From Bacteroidota bacterium (GTDB lineage: Bacteria > Bacteroidota > Ignavibacteria > Ignavibacteriales > Ignavibacteriaceae): a stretch of DNA of 12,200 nt. Position numbers and translations under genes: made by a program. The notes under the pieces are model-generated. The model worked only from the letters and a program-made list of their open reading frames with translations. It was not told the DNA's origin and did no database searches. Location: NCBI GenBank assembly GCA_023406915.1, contig JAEXTR010000391.1:1-12200 (forward strand), in the 5' to 3' direction. Each line of letters starts with the position of its first letter. Position 1 is the stretch's first letter. Positions 1-7,074 of this stretch are shown here, one piece after another.

Positions 1-180
1 GGATAGTAAAGGGATTGCATACGGTTGGCGGTTTTGGGAAGAGAGGATTTCTGCTTCTTCGGTAGTCCAGTGTTCCCCTTTCTTATAGCGCTCATTTCTG
101 GATGCAGTGGTAAGCCGCTCCCTGAAATGAGGGATTGCTTCGGCGTGCATTTCATGAATCTCTTTGGTTGATGCTGGCAT
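1..180 (-). CDS. N-terminal fragment of a phage portal-like protein (runs off left edge)
   Basis: An open frame of exactly 60 codons starts with ATG at 180 on the minus strand and continues past the window edge, so only the N-terminus is visible. The start is well supported: AGGAGA lies a few bases upstream of the ATG. The fragment is helical and charged and contains GEHWTTEEAEIL followed by NRQPYAIPLLS. This pattern (aromatic-Gly-x-x-Trp, acidic helix, then a short R/KQP-hydrophobic motif) resembles the N-terminus of P22-type and related phage portal proteins, which form the dodecameric DNA entry ring of the capsid. That identity rests on motif resemblance alone and is uncertain. If correct, a prophage, phage remnant or gene-transfer-agent locus borders the window on the left. 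The frame has no stop, so nothing indicates decay within this piece. Confidence 0.6.
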   Translation of the reverse strand, partial: MPASTKEIHEMHAEAIPHFRERLTTASRNERYKKGEHWTTEEAEILSSQNRQPYAIPLLS

Positions 181-332
181 TCGATTATCTCCTGTTTTTA
201 GCCCGCAACTTCCAGAAATGTGGTGTGCGTCTCAAGTGCGGAGTTTCAGTCGTGCAAAAAAGAGGACTGAATCGTATGGTGAATTATTTCATCTCATCAG
301 GTGTTATTCAGAAAAAAGAAGGATTACGAAGT

Positions 333-536
333 ATGAAAAAGAATCTTGGCACAGCAGACAAAGCTGTGAGAGTAGTTGTAGGTGCTATTCTGATTATTGC
401 CGGTATCATGACTGAGACCTGGTGGATTAGTGCGCTGAGCATACTTCCACTGGCAAGTGCAGCGATGGGTTTCTGCGGACTGTACACTCTGCTGGGGATA
501 AACACCTGTAGTATCAAGGAAAAATCCGGGAATTAA
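333..536 (+). CDS. DUF2892 (YgaP-like) small inner-membrane protein
   Basis: This 67-residue protein matches the DUF2892 family, known from stand-alone membrane proteins and as the membrane part of YgaP-type rhodanese fusions. It starts MKKNLGTADKAVR, as is typical. It has two predicted membrane helices (about residues 14-32 and 36-55) and ends with the family signature FCGLYTLLGINTC, containing two cysteines. The precise role of the family is unknown; a link to sulfur or thiol chemistry has been suggested because of the rhodanese fusions. The frame is open upstream to 135, but the family N-terminus, and AGAAGG about ten bases before 333, fix the start here. It is transcribed alone: the gene to the left is divergent and a strong terminator follows immediately. 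Confidence 0.88.
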   Translation: MKKNLGTADKAVRVVVGAILIIAGIMTETWWISALSILPLASAAMGFCGLYTLLGINTCSIKEKSGN

Positions 537-543
537 TTCCATT

Positions 544-570
544 AGGGGAGTGAACACTCCCCTCTTTTTT
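544..570 (+). terminator. Rho-independent terminator of the DUF2892 gene
   Basis: AGGGGAGTG at 544-552 pairs perfectly with CACTCCCCT at 555-563, giving a GC-rich stem with a very tight loop (probably a GAAC tetraloop). It is followed by CTTTTTT. It lies eight bases after the stop codon at 534-536. Confidence 0.92.
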
Positions 571-626
571 AACTTATCGTAGCAGGCAACATTTTTAATT
601 TCAAAGACTTTTAGTAACTTGAGTTA

Positions 627-1964
627 ATGAAATTAGTGCTGCTGAAAACTGCTGTTACCGCTTTCTGGGTATTATTCACTACCATGTTTTTTGTTTCCTG
701 TGATAAAACTCCGCAGGAGACTCCCCTTGTTTATCTGCCTCATACACATTATTCCATTGACCTGTACCCGGACTTCCAAAGTCGTTCCGTTCGCGTTGCT
801 GTTATTGTAGACCTTCATGTACCAGAAGACGGGATGGACAGAGGTGTATTTTACCTGAATAAAGGCATGCAGATAAAAAAGCTGGTGAGCAGAGATTTGG
901 AAGGATACAGATTTGATCGCTCAACTCCGGGAAACACTCCCCTTGCAGTGCACTCAGGTAGTTTATATATGGGCTTCAAAGGAAACCGGCAAAAAGGGGA
1001 CATGCTCCGTTTTATGATCGCGTACGATGGTGTAATCTCAGCGCCGGATTCACTTTTTATAACCAGTAGTACCCGCGACAGATTTTTACTGAACAGGAGC
1101 TCCGGTTGGTTCCCGATTAATTCTTCCTATAATGACTTTACGTATGAGATTCGCGTCCATAAAGGGAGCGAACCATTTACCGTATTTCATCCTGGTAAAA
1201 CAAAAGATGTTGGGGATTATTATCTGTGCGAAAGTGTCACTCCGGGTGAGGAGATTGCCCTGCTTCTCAGTAAGCGACATACCACAGATACTGTCAGTGA
1301 TCATAACCGAAAGCTGACTGTGATCGGGTCTCATGATAACCAGGAAGTATTACATCGGGCAGGTGGATTGTGTCTGAGTGTGATGTCGGTGTACAGTGAA
1401 ATGCTGCAGAAGGAGCTTCCCCATCAGATACTCGCATTGGTTACGTCCCAGAGACCGGATTTACGGTTTTCGAGTGATCGGGTCTTCCTTATCCATACCC
1501 AACGCGGCAGCAGGGATACAGAAATTTCCAGGACTATATCAGATCAGATCGGCAGACTCTATTTTAATGCTGCATCTTCCTCAACGTGGAACGAGTGGCT
1601 GAACGTGAGTTTTGTTGAGTATCTGCGAATCATTGCACTAAAGCGTCAGCAGTTACCTGCATTTTATCAGGAGATTGCATCAAAGAAGCTTCAGAGCGCA
1701 ACCCTACAACCAATGTGGGATTTTGACGTACCGGAGGAGATTTCTCAGTATCAGTATGACCGTAATATGGTACTGATGCAGTCAAAGGGTGTTTTACTTC
1801 TTCACTACCTCAGTGAACGGATTGGCGAATCAAAGTTTCTTGCATTGTGCAGGATGATGATTGATCAGCGAATAAGAACCACTGATGAGTTTTTACTATT
1901 GCTGCAACAGGAATCAGATGCAGCCACTGCCGCCTGGTTTAAGATGCTTCTGAAATCAGCATAA
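627..1964 (+). CDS. Lipoprotein with M1-aminopeptidase-like fold, zinc site lost
   Basis: A 445-residue protein with a lipoprotein signal (hydrophobic 4-22, lipobox FVSC ending at Cys25), so it is probably anchored in an envelope membrane. Residues ~40-215 resemble the N-terminal beta domain of M1 (gluzincin) aminopeptidases. Residues ~240-445 resemble the catalytic domain: NEWLNVSFVEYL at 322-333 aligns with the M1 segment that normally reads WLNEGFAxY, and SKGVLLLHYLSERIG (386-400) and TTDEFLLLLQQES (418-430) match the later helices. The zinc ligands are gone: HEXXH is replaced by SDQIG (305-309), and the third ligand Glu is Val327. It is therefore probably a catalytically dead homologue with a binding or structural role. 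No clear Shine-Dalgarno site precedes the ATG, as is common in Bacteroidota. It converges with the M28 peptidase gene, 28 bases away. Confidence 0.75.
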   Translation: MKLVLLKTAVTAFWVLFTTMFFVSCDKTPQETPLVYLPHTHYSIDLYPDFQSRSVRVAVIVDLHVPEDGMDRGVFYLNKGMQIKKLVSRDLEGYRFDRSTPGNTPLAVHSGSLYMGFKGNRQKGDMLRFMIAYDGVISAPDSLFITSSTRDRFLLNRSSGWFPINSSYNDFTYEIRVHKGSEPFTVFHPGKTKDVGDYYLCESVTPGEEIALLLSKRHTTDTVSDHNRKLTVIGSHDNQEVLHRAGGLCLSVMSVYSEMLQKELPHQILALVTSQRPDLRFSSDRVFLIHTQRGSRDTEISRTISDQIGRLYFNAASSSTWNEWLNVSFVEYLRIIALKRQQLPAFYQEIASKKLQSATLQPMWDFDVPEEISQYQYDRNMVLMQSKGVLLLHYLSERIGESKFLALCRMMIDQRIRTTDEFLLLLQQESDAATAAWFKMLLKSA

Positions 1965-1992
1965 TCATCACATATCCTTATCTACCCGGATT

Positions 1993-3378
1993 CTAGTAAG
2001 GATACTCCTTCTGGCGTTTTAATCTGTCTTCCAGATTGTGCTTTTTGAAGAATGTAATCATTTCTTCCCTCGAACGGTTTTTGATTTCGTGCTTGCCAGA
2101 GGCAAGTTCGAGTGCCAGGGATGAAAGCAGGGTTGCAGCTTCTGAAAGATACTTCTTATTCACCTTGTCAAAGGTATCTCCGAAATCATGGTAATACTTA
2201 TACATGGGTTCATCCAGGTGTGCCTGCAAAACCATGGAAGGGATACCTGCAAACATAAATGGGATGTGATCTGAATTCGTCCAGGGGTTATTCGAAATTC
2301 CTGATTTCAGATTCATTCCCTGGTATTGCCCCAACACTACTTTACAGGCAGGCATGAGGTCCTCGAAACCCATTGTATTAAACCCGGTTGGGGTGCCCGT
2401 CATATCCATATTAATCATTGCAAGGATGGTATCCTCTGCATGCATTTCGACATACTTCTTTGCACCCCATAATCCAAGTTCTTCCCCATTGAACCAGACA
2501 AGTTCGATAGTGTTCTCATGCGTTTGAGCTTCCTGTTTAAGGATGCGTGCAATTTCAATCAGAAGTGCAGTACCTACACCATTATCGACGCCCCCCTGAC
2601 CCAGATCCCAGGAATCAAAATGGGCACCAATCACTACTTTATCTTTTTTCTTTCCTGGGAACGTGGCAACAATATTGAATGTTTCAACTGGCATGCAATC
2701 AGAGAGCGTCTCAACTTCTGCAACTACTTCTTTCCCTTTAAGAAGAAGACGCTTTAACCACTCCCCTTCTTCGAAGGTAATAGAAAAGGCAGGGATTCCA
2801 GTTGGAGTGCCATGAAAGTTACCAGTTCCACACAGAAGCTGACCACCTGGTTTATCGTTTATAAAAAGGATTGCTTTGGCACCATTTTCGCGTGCAATAT
2901 CAATTGCTTCATAGCGAAGCAGTGTCTCTTTCCCTCCGGGATTATCCTGAGTGACGAGTACGATTTTATCCCTGGCATTGGTGGTCTGATATCTGTCCGT
3001 AGTACCGTGATACATAAATACAATCGGGGCGGTAAACAGAGGAGCCGATCCGACATAACCGAGAGCAGCGATACGGAGTTTTCTTTCAAACGGGACTTTT
3101 ACCATAACGTGATCATTCCCCCGCTTCCAGCCAGGGACTGTAAAGTTTTCAAGTGTGATGGCGATCCCTAATTTTGCCAGTTCTTCCCGCATAATATGCA
3201 TTGAGCGGATGTTGCCAAGTGAACCCATAAGGCGGTGACCGGCTTCGTCACACATCCTGCCCAGGATATCGTATGACACATTTGACGAAATACCTGACGC
3301 AATGACTGAGGGATGATTGATATCCTGCGAAAGTATCGGTAGGGTGAATAACAGCAGAAAAAGGAAGAGTTTTTTCAT
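1993..3378 (-). CDS. Secreted M28 family metallopeptidase (carboxypeptidase Q-like) with PA domain
   Basis: A 461-residue zinc peptidase, the size usual for the plasma glutamate carboxypeptidase/CPQ-like branch of M28, which removes terminal residues from peptides. Numbering from the ATG at 3378: signal peptide 1-18 (MKKLFLFLLLFTLPILSQ), a PA-type domain around 100-235, then the catalytic domain. All the dinuclear-zinc residues appear present: His253 (GAHFDS), Asp265 (GVDNG), Glu299/Glu300 (NGEELG, catalytic base and ligand), Asp325 (NMDMTG) and His397 (YHDFGDT); SDH at 369-371 is also conserved. The frame is open to an ATG at 3420, but that start would put 14 charged residues before the signal peptide, so 3378 is preferred. 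Neither start has a good ribosome-binding site. It is likely periplasmic or secreted and probably used in peptide scavenging. It diverges from the regulator gene at 3507. Confidence 0.9.
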   Translation of the reverse strand: MKKLFLFLLLFTLPILSQDINHPSVIASGISSNVSYDILGRMCDEAGHRLMGSLGNIRSMHIMREELAKLGIAITLENFTVPGWKRGNDHVMVKVPFERKLRIAALGYVGSAPLFTAPIVFMYHGTTDRYQTTNARDKIVLVTQDNPGGKETLLRYEAIDIARENGAKAILFINDKPGGQLLCGTGNFHGTPTGIPAFSITFEEGEWLKRLLLKGKEVVAEVETLSDCMPVETFNIVATFPGKKKDKVVIGAHFDSWDLGQGGVDNGVGTALLIEIARILKQEAQTHENTIELVWFNGEELGLWGAKKYVEMHAEDTILAMINMDMTGTPTGFNTMGFEDLMPACKVVLGQYQGMNLKSGISNNPWTNSDHIPFMFAGIPSMVLQAHLDEPMYKYYHDFGDTFDKVNKKYLSEAATLLSSLALELASGKHEIKNRSREEMITFFKKHNLEDRLKRQKEYPY

Positions 3379-3490
3379 TGACGCATCCAGCTTTGGTATT
3401 GCATAATCTTTCATTATCATTGCGGAAAAATAGAAAAAAGGTTTGATACAGGCTTTATAAATCTGATTACCCTGACTATTTTACGAGACA

Positions 3491-3501
3491 GATAATTTAT
3501 C
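3491..3501. repeat. 11-bp palindrome just before the regulator start codon
   Basis: GATAATTTATC is a perfect inverted repeat (5-1-5) ending five bases before the ATG at 3507, where a ribosome-binding site would normally be and none is seen. It could be an operator in the divergent 3379-3506 region, or chance in AT-rich DNA. Confidence 0.3.
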
Positions 3502-3506
3502 ATATT

Positions 3507-4844
3507 ATGACACAGCAAAAAGATATCCGCGATCATATTCTTGATTCCATCGGTGAAGGCGTTTTCACCGTTGACAAATCATTCCGTATCAGCTTCTTTA
3601 ACCGTGCTGCCGAACGGATAACCGGCTATAGGCGTGAAGATGTAATCGGTAAATTTTGCAAGAACATTTTCAAGACCCACAAGTGCTTTGATGAGTGTCC
3701 CATCACTCTGGTTTTGACATCAGGTAAAAACCTTTATAGTTTTGAGTCATCCATGAGCAACCGCGACGGCGACAAAGTACCCGTCGTAATTAATTCATCC
3801 CTCTTACGGGATGGAAATAATGTTGCAGTCGGAGGAATTGTGACATTCAGGGATATCGCCTTCAATGAGTATCTCAAAAAGGATTTGGATTCAGAAACGC
3901 AGTTCTGTGGTATCATTGGAAAAAGCAAATCGATGCAGGAGTTGTTTTCCCTGATCAGGGAGATTGCCGCCACTGATGCAACTGTGTTCATCCGGGGTGA
4001 ATCAGGCACCGGTAAGGAAATGATTGCAAACGCTATTCAGATGAACAGCAACCGGGCGGGCAAACCATTCATCAAGGTCAATTGCTCCGTCTTCCCTGAA
4101 GGGTTGCTGGCAAGTGAATTGTTCGGACACGTGAAAGGAGCTTTCACCGATGCCATCAAAGAACGCACTGGAAGATTCGAGATGGCTGACGGTGGCACAA
4201 TATTCCTTGATGAGGTGGCCGAAATGCCGTTGCAAATGCAGATTCAGTTACTCAGAGTATTGCAGGAAGGTACTTTTGAGCGAGTAGGTGAATCAAAGAC
4301 CAGGAAGGTGGATGTGAGGGTTATTGCCGCAACAAACATTGATCTTCAGCTTGCCATTGCACAGGGAAAATTCAGAGAAGACCTGTATTACCGTCTCAAT
4401 GTGATCCCGATTGAAGTACCACCACTCAGAGAAAGAAAAGAAGACATCCCCAGACTGATGCATTATTTCATGAAGAAGTTTTCCCTGATCTACCATAGGG
4501 AAGAAAAAGATTTTGCTGATGAAACTATCGATGCAATGCTAAAGTATGACTGGTTTGGCAATGTGAGAGAGCTGGAAAATGTTATCGAATACCTGTTTGT
4601 CCGCAGTGGTGACGCAACGATGATCCAACCGCAAAAACTACCACCTCATATCAGAGAGTTCAGAAAAGCTGAGAGTTTATCAGTCCGAAAGGTTACTATT
4701 CAAAGTACTCAGGCATCAGATCCTGCGAACAAAACGCTGCTTGCTGCATTGGAAAAACATCACTGGAATAAATCATTAGCTGCAAAAGAACTTGGCATTG
4801 GCAGAACTACCTTGTGGCGGATGATGAAGCGCGCCGGCATATAA
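3507..4844 (+). CDS. Sigma-54-dependent transcriptional activator, PAS-AAA+-Fis HTH
   Basis: A 445-residue enhancer-binding protein without a receiver domain, so it is probably a one-component sensor rather than a two-component response regulator. The PAS domain (about 8-118) carries cysteines at 51, 60 and 64. The AAA+ domain (about 135-365) has Walker A GESGTGKE (164-171), Walker B TIFLDE (231-236), sensor I ATN (275-277), FREDLYYRLN (289-298) and sensor II GNVREL (351-356). The loop that contacts sigma-54 reads GAFTDA (211-216) instead of GAFTGA. The C-terminal Fis-type helix-turn-helix (about 408-445; LGIGRTTLWRMMKRAGI) is the DNA-binding part. The family remodels sigma-54 RNA polymerase by ATP hydrolysis. 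The PAS cysteines suggest redox, metal or heme sensing, which is inference. The likely target is the downstream cytochrome pair, given the palindromes directly after this gene. Confidence 0.93.
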   Translation: MTQQKDIRDHILDSIGEGVFTVDKSFRISFFNRAAERITGYRREDVIGKFCKNIFKTHKCFDECPITLVLTSGKNLYSFESSMSNRDGDKVPVVINSSLLRDGNNVAVGGIVTFRDIAFNEYLKKDLDSETQFCGIIGKSKSMQELFSLIREIAATDATVFIRGESGTGKEMIANAIQMNSNRAGKPFIKVNCSVFPEGLLASELFGHVKGAFTDAIKERTGRFEMADGGTIFLDEVAEMPLQMQIQLLRVLQEGTFERVGESKTRKVDVRVIAATNIDLQLAIAQGKFREDLYYRLNVIPIEVPPLRERKEDIPRLMHYFMKKFSLIYHREEKDFADETIDAMLKYDWFGNVRELENVIEYLFVRSGDATMIQPQKLPPHIREFRKAESLSVRKVTIQSTQASDPANKTLLAALEKHHWNKSLAAKELGIGRTTLWRMMKRAGI

Positions 4845-4926
4845 TGATTTTGTTAACTCCCTGATACCGGCTTACTGGCAGATCACTCCAATCACCCTAT
4901 CGAAGATTCACACTGTACTCAAATAA

Positions 4927-4973
4927 TGTTTCAGTTTCCACAAGATGTGTTTCATTTGGAACATTTTGTTTCA
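4927..4973. promoter_or_regulatory. Cluster of three TGTTTCA elements (candidate activator sites)
   Basis: TGTTTCA occurs at 4927-4933, 4948-4954 and 4967-4973, spaced 21 and 19 bases apart, so about two helical turns each and on the same face of the DNA. Only the middle one is completed to a palindrome, TGTTTCATTTGGAACA at 4948-4963 (7-2-7, one mismatched pair). The form TGT-N10-ACA is the layout of NifA-type upstream activator sequences, which fits a Fis-type regulator encoded immediately upstream. Binding by that regulator is inference. Confidence 0.6.
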
Positions 4974-5021
4974 CCCCTAACTTCTTATAAATAAAAGAGT
5001 TTTTCCCATTCTTTCGAAATG

Positions 5022-5037
5022 TGTTTCACCTGAAACA
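5022..5037. promoter_or_regulatory. Perfect 16-bp palindrome TGTTTCACCTGAAACA (candidate activator site)
   Basis: A perfect inverted repeat, TGTTTCA-CC-TGAAACA, with the same 7-2-7 geometry as the site at 4948-4963 and the same flanking G at -1. It lies 80 bases before the start codon at 5118. Together with the upstream cluster it is a good candidate binding site for the regulator encoded at 3507-4844. I found no convincing -24/-12 sigma-54 promoter between it and 5118. Confidence 0.62.
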
Positions 5038-5117
5038 ATTCTTTTCAATTTTTTACTTAAAAACACGCTTTTTTATGGCGTTTCCGGCGGTATGATTTTT
5101 GATAAACAAAGAGTGTT

Positions 5118-5609
5118 ATGCAAGAGATGTTAGGCAATCAGTATTTCTTAGCCCGTAAATTCCGGGACGCAATTCCTCATCTGGAAGCTGCACTGTCAGC
5201 TGAACAGGGGTCGAAAGCGATCAGGAAAAAGCTGATTATCTGCTATATTGACTCAGGACTGACTGAAAAAGCCGTTCAGACTTTCTCAAGTTTTCTGGAT
5301 GATGATATTGGAGTAATTGCCGGGACTAACATTATTGCAGAAGATTGCCCTTGTCTTGAACTGATTAGTGAGATTCATAAGAACTACGCCAGCAGCCCGA
5401 CACCTGATATGGAGGAACTGAAGATGATGCTGGGGATCCTGTGGTTGTATTGCAGCCCGGAACGCTCAGCGAAAATCTTCACCGAATTAGATGGGAGCAG
5501 GAAATATGGTGAACTATCACGGAAAGCTGTTACCGCAATCAATGAATATTACGCAACTATTCAAACCACTTTATCTAACCAAGGAGTAAACCTTTATGCG
5601 CAAACATAA
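5118..5609 (+). CDS. Small TPR-like cytoplasmic protein preceding the cytochrome
   Basis: A 163-residue protein without signal peptide or membrane helices. Residues 3-62 read as two helix-turn-helix units of tetratricopeptide type (small-residue pattern in YFLARKFRDAIPHLEAAL and in KKLIICYIDSGLTEKAVQTF), a fold used for protein-protein contact. The second half is helical and not assigned to a family. It contains a DCPC motif with two close cysteines (77 and 79) and another cysteine at 112. The start ATG at 5118 has only a weak AAAGAG upstream, but the next gene begins inside this one: its ATG at 5596 and its AAGGAG site at 5581-5586 lie in the last codons, a 14-base overlap that implies translational coupling. 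A role in production or maturation of the cytochrome is suggested by context only. Confidence 0.75.
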   Translation: MQEMLGNQYFLARKFRDAIPHLEAALSAEQGSKAIRKKLIICYIDSGLTEKAVQTFSSFLDDDIGVIAGTNIIAEDCPCLELISEIHKNYASSPTPDMEELKMMLGILWLYCSPERSAKIFTELDGSRKYGELSRKAVTAINEYYATIQTTLSNQGVNLYAQT

Positions 5610-7014
5610 GTTACTACTTACGCTTGCTTTTATGTGTCTCTCAGCAGTGTACACATTTGGGCAACCACAGCACTTCTCTACCAGTTTGCATGCAACACGT
5701 GCAGGTAAGCCCTGGTGGTATGCCGCTTCAAACGGCGGTTTCGAAGTATTAACCAACGTACCTATGACCCACCCAAATATGGGTTGTACTCAGTGCCATG
5801 GTGCAAAGAATGCAGACGGAGTATTGAACGGATCAAACTACCAGCCAGGCTGCGTGGATTGCCATCCTTCAAATTCCTTCTTTAATCCCGATTCACTGAA
5901 AGAATCACAGTGCTACAGCTGCCACAGCAGACAAGGTGCTGAAGTCAGTTTAGGCTATACCGATGTGCACCGCACTGCCGGTAAAAAGTGCTGGGATTGC
6001 CATACTACCCAGGACATGCACGGTAACGGCACAACATATAACAATATGTTTGAGTACAGCATTAATAGCGGACAGTCTGTTGATTGCGCTTCTTCCGGAT
6101 GCCATACAACTTTACCTGCATCACACGCTGGAAAAGACCCCCACAATGGAAAACTTCATTGTACCTCGTGCCACTCTAAGTCAGTGATCTCCTGTTATAA
6201 CTGTCACTTTGAAAGCCAGGTAAATTCTTACAAAAAACGCGCTCGTGCACAGATTCGTGATTTCGTGATTCTTGTAAACCGCCAGAAAGACAACAAAGTT
6301 GGAATTGCTTCCTTCCAGTCACTCACTTATCAAGGCAAGGCTTTTGTTGCCTTCGGTCCTTATACTCCTCACACTACCGTGAAGACAGGTGCAAGAGGCT
6401 GCGCAGATTGCCATAAAAACTTCGGTGGTCAGATTTCTGCGATTGATGAATACAACACCTCACATGTGATCAACTTTGTGAAGTTCAATGCTGCAGACAG
6501 CAACCTTATCGTAAAGAAAGGTATCGTACCTATGCCTGCGGATTACAAGTCCACTTTCAAAATGGACTTCCTGACTTACAATGGAAATACTGCGGATACT
6601 GTTCTTCCTTCAAAGAACTGGTCACCAATTGGTAAAAACACCTGGGATATGCACCAGATGTTCTATTGCTCACCACTGACAAAAGCTCAGATGGCAAAGA
6701 TCGGTATGGATACCCTGCTTACCTCAGTAAACGAAATTGGTGGAACTATCAGTGATTACTATCTTGAACAGAACTATCCAAATCCGTTTAACCCAACTAC
6801 GGTAATCTATTACACCGTACCTGAACTTGGCAACATCACCCTTAAAGTGTATGATGTTACCGGAAAAGAAGTGAAGACCCTGATCGACGGAACTGTTCGT
6901 CCAGGTCAGCACTCAATTCAGTTCAGCGGCGAAGGTTTATCATCAGGTGTTTACTTCTATACCCTGAAGGGTAAGAACTTCACCCAGACCCGGAAGATGA
7001 TTCTTGCCAAATAA
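5596..7014 (+). CDS. Secreted octaheme c-type cytochrome with T9SS type A sorting domain
   Basis: A 472-residue multiheme cytochrome. The signal peptide is about residues 1-22. CXXCH heme sites start at Cys64, 86, 106, 132, 189, 200 and 269. An eighth site is the expanded motif CASSGCH (164-170), a CX4CH as known from some tetraheme cytochromes c3. Several further histidines (for example 32, 59, 125, 142, 176, 182, 188, 259, 290) could be distal ligands. Residues 275-375 carry no heme motif. Residues 393-472 form a type A T9SS C-terminal domain (NYPNPFNP at 393-400, then SGVYFYTLK near the end), so the protein is expected to pass through the outer membrane and be released or anchored at the surface. 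A strong AAGGAG site at 5581-5586 supports the start. It is the second gene of a pair and ends at a terminator. Surface electron transfer is a reasonable inference; the substrate is unknown. Confidence 0.93.
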   Translation: MRKHKLLLTLAFMCLSAVYTFGQPQHFSTSLHATRAGKPWWYAASNGGFEVLTNVPMTHPNMGCTQCHGAKNADGVLNGSNYQPGCVDCHPSNSFFNPDSLKESQCYSCHSRQGAEVSLGYTDVHRTAGKKCWDCHTTQDMHGNGTTYNNMFEYSINSGQSVDCASSGCHTTLPASHAGKDPHNGKLHCTSCHSKSVISCYNCHFESQVNSYKKRARAQIRDFVILVNRQKDNKVGIASFQSLTYQGKAFVAFGPYTPHTTVKTGARGCADCHKNFGGQISAIDEYNTSHVINFVKFNAADSNLIVKKGIVPMPADYKSTFKMDFLTYNGNTADTVLPSKNWSPIGKNTWDMHQMFYCSPLTKAQMAKIGMDTLLTSVNEIGGTISDYYLEQNYPNPFNPTTVIYYTVPELGNITLKVYDVTGKEVKTLIDGTVRPGQHSIQFSGEGLSSGVYFYTLKGKNFTQTRKMILAK

Positions 7015-7046
7015 TTTTTCTGAATGACCCCTTGTTGTTGTTGAGT

Positions 7047-7074
7047 AAGCCGCCCACGTGGGCGGCTTTTTTTT
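7047..7074 (+). terminator. Rho-independent terminator of the TPR-cytochrome unit
   Basis: AAGCCGCCCACGTGGGCGGCTT at 7047-7068 is fully self-complementary, with a very GC-rich stem that must open a small loop at its centre. It runs into eight T residues (7067-7074). It is placed 32 bases after the cytochrome stop codon. Confidence 0.93.

Noticed and set aside
245..271. Inverted repeat TTCAGTC / GACTGAA with a 13-base spacer
   Set aside because: Seven pairs across a long spacer with no T tract or promoter nearby; as likely by chance as not.
135..332. Upstream extension of the DUF2892 frame to 135
   Set aside because: The added residues do not match the family, overlap the start of the divergent gene, and the ribosome-binding site and family N-terminus both point to 333.
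3379..3420. Longer start of the M28 peptidase at 3420
   Set aside because: The 14 extra residues precede a clean signal peptide and the upstream ATG has no ribosome-binding site; kept only as an alternative.
5076..5090. Possible -24/-12 sigma-54 promoter before the TPR gene (TGGC at 5076)
   Set aside because: The GC that could serve as the -12 element is two bases too close, and at the correct distance there is GG, so the match is not acceptable without transcript data.
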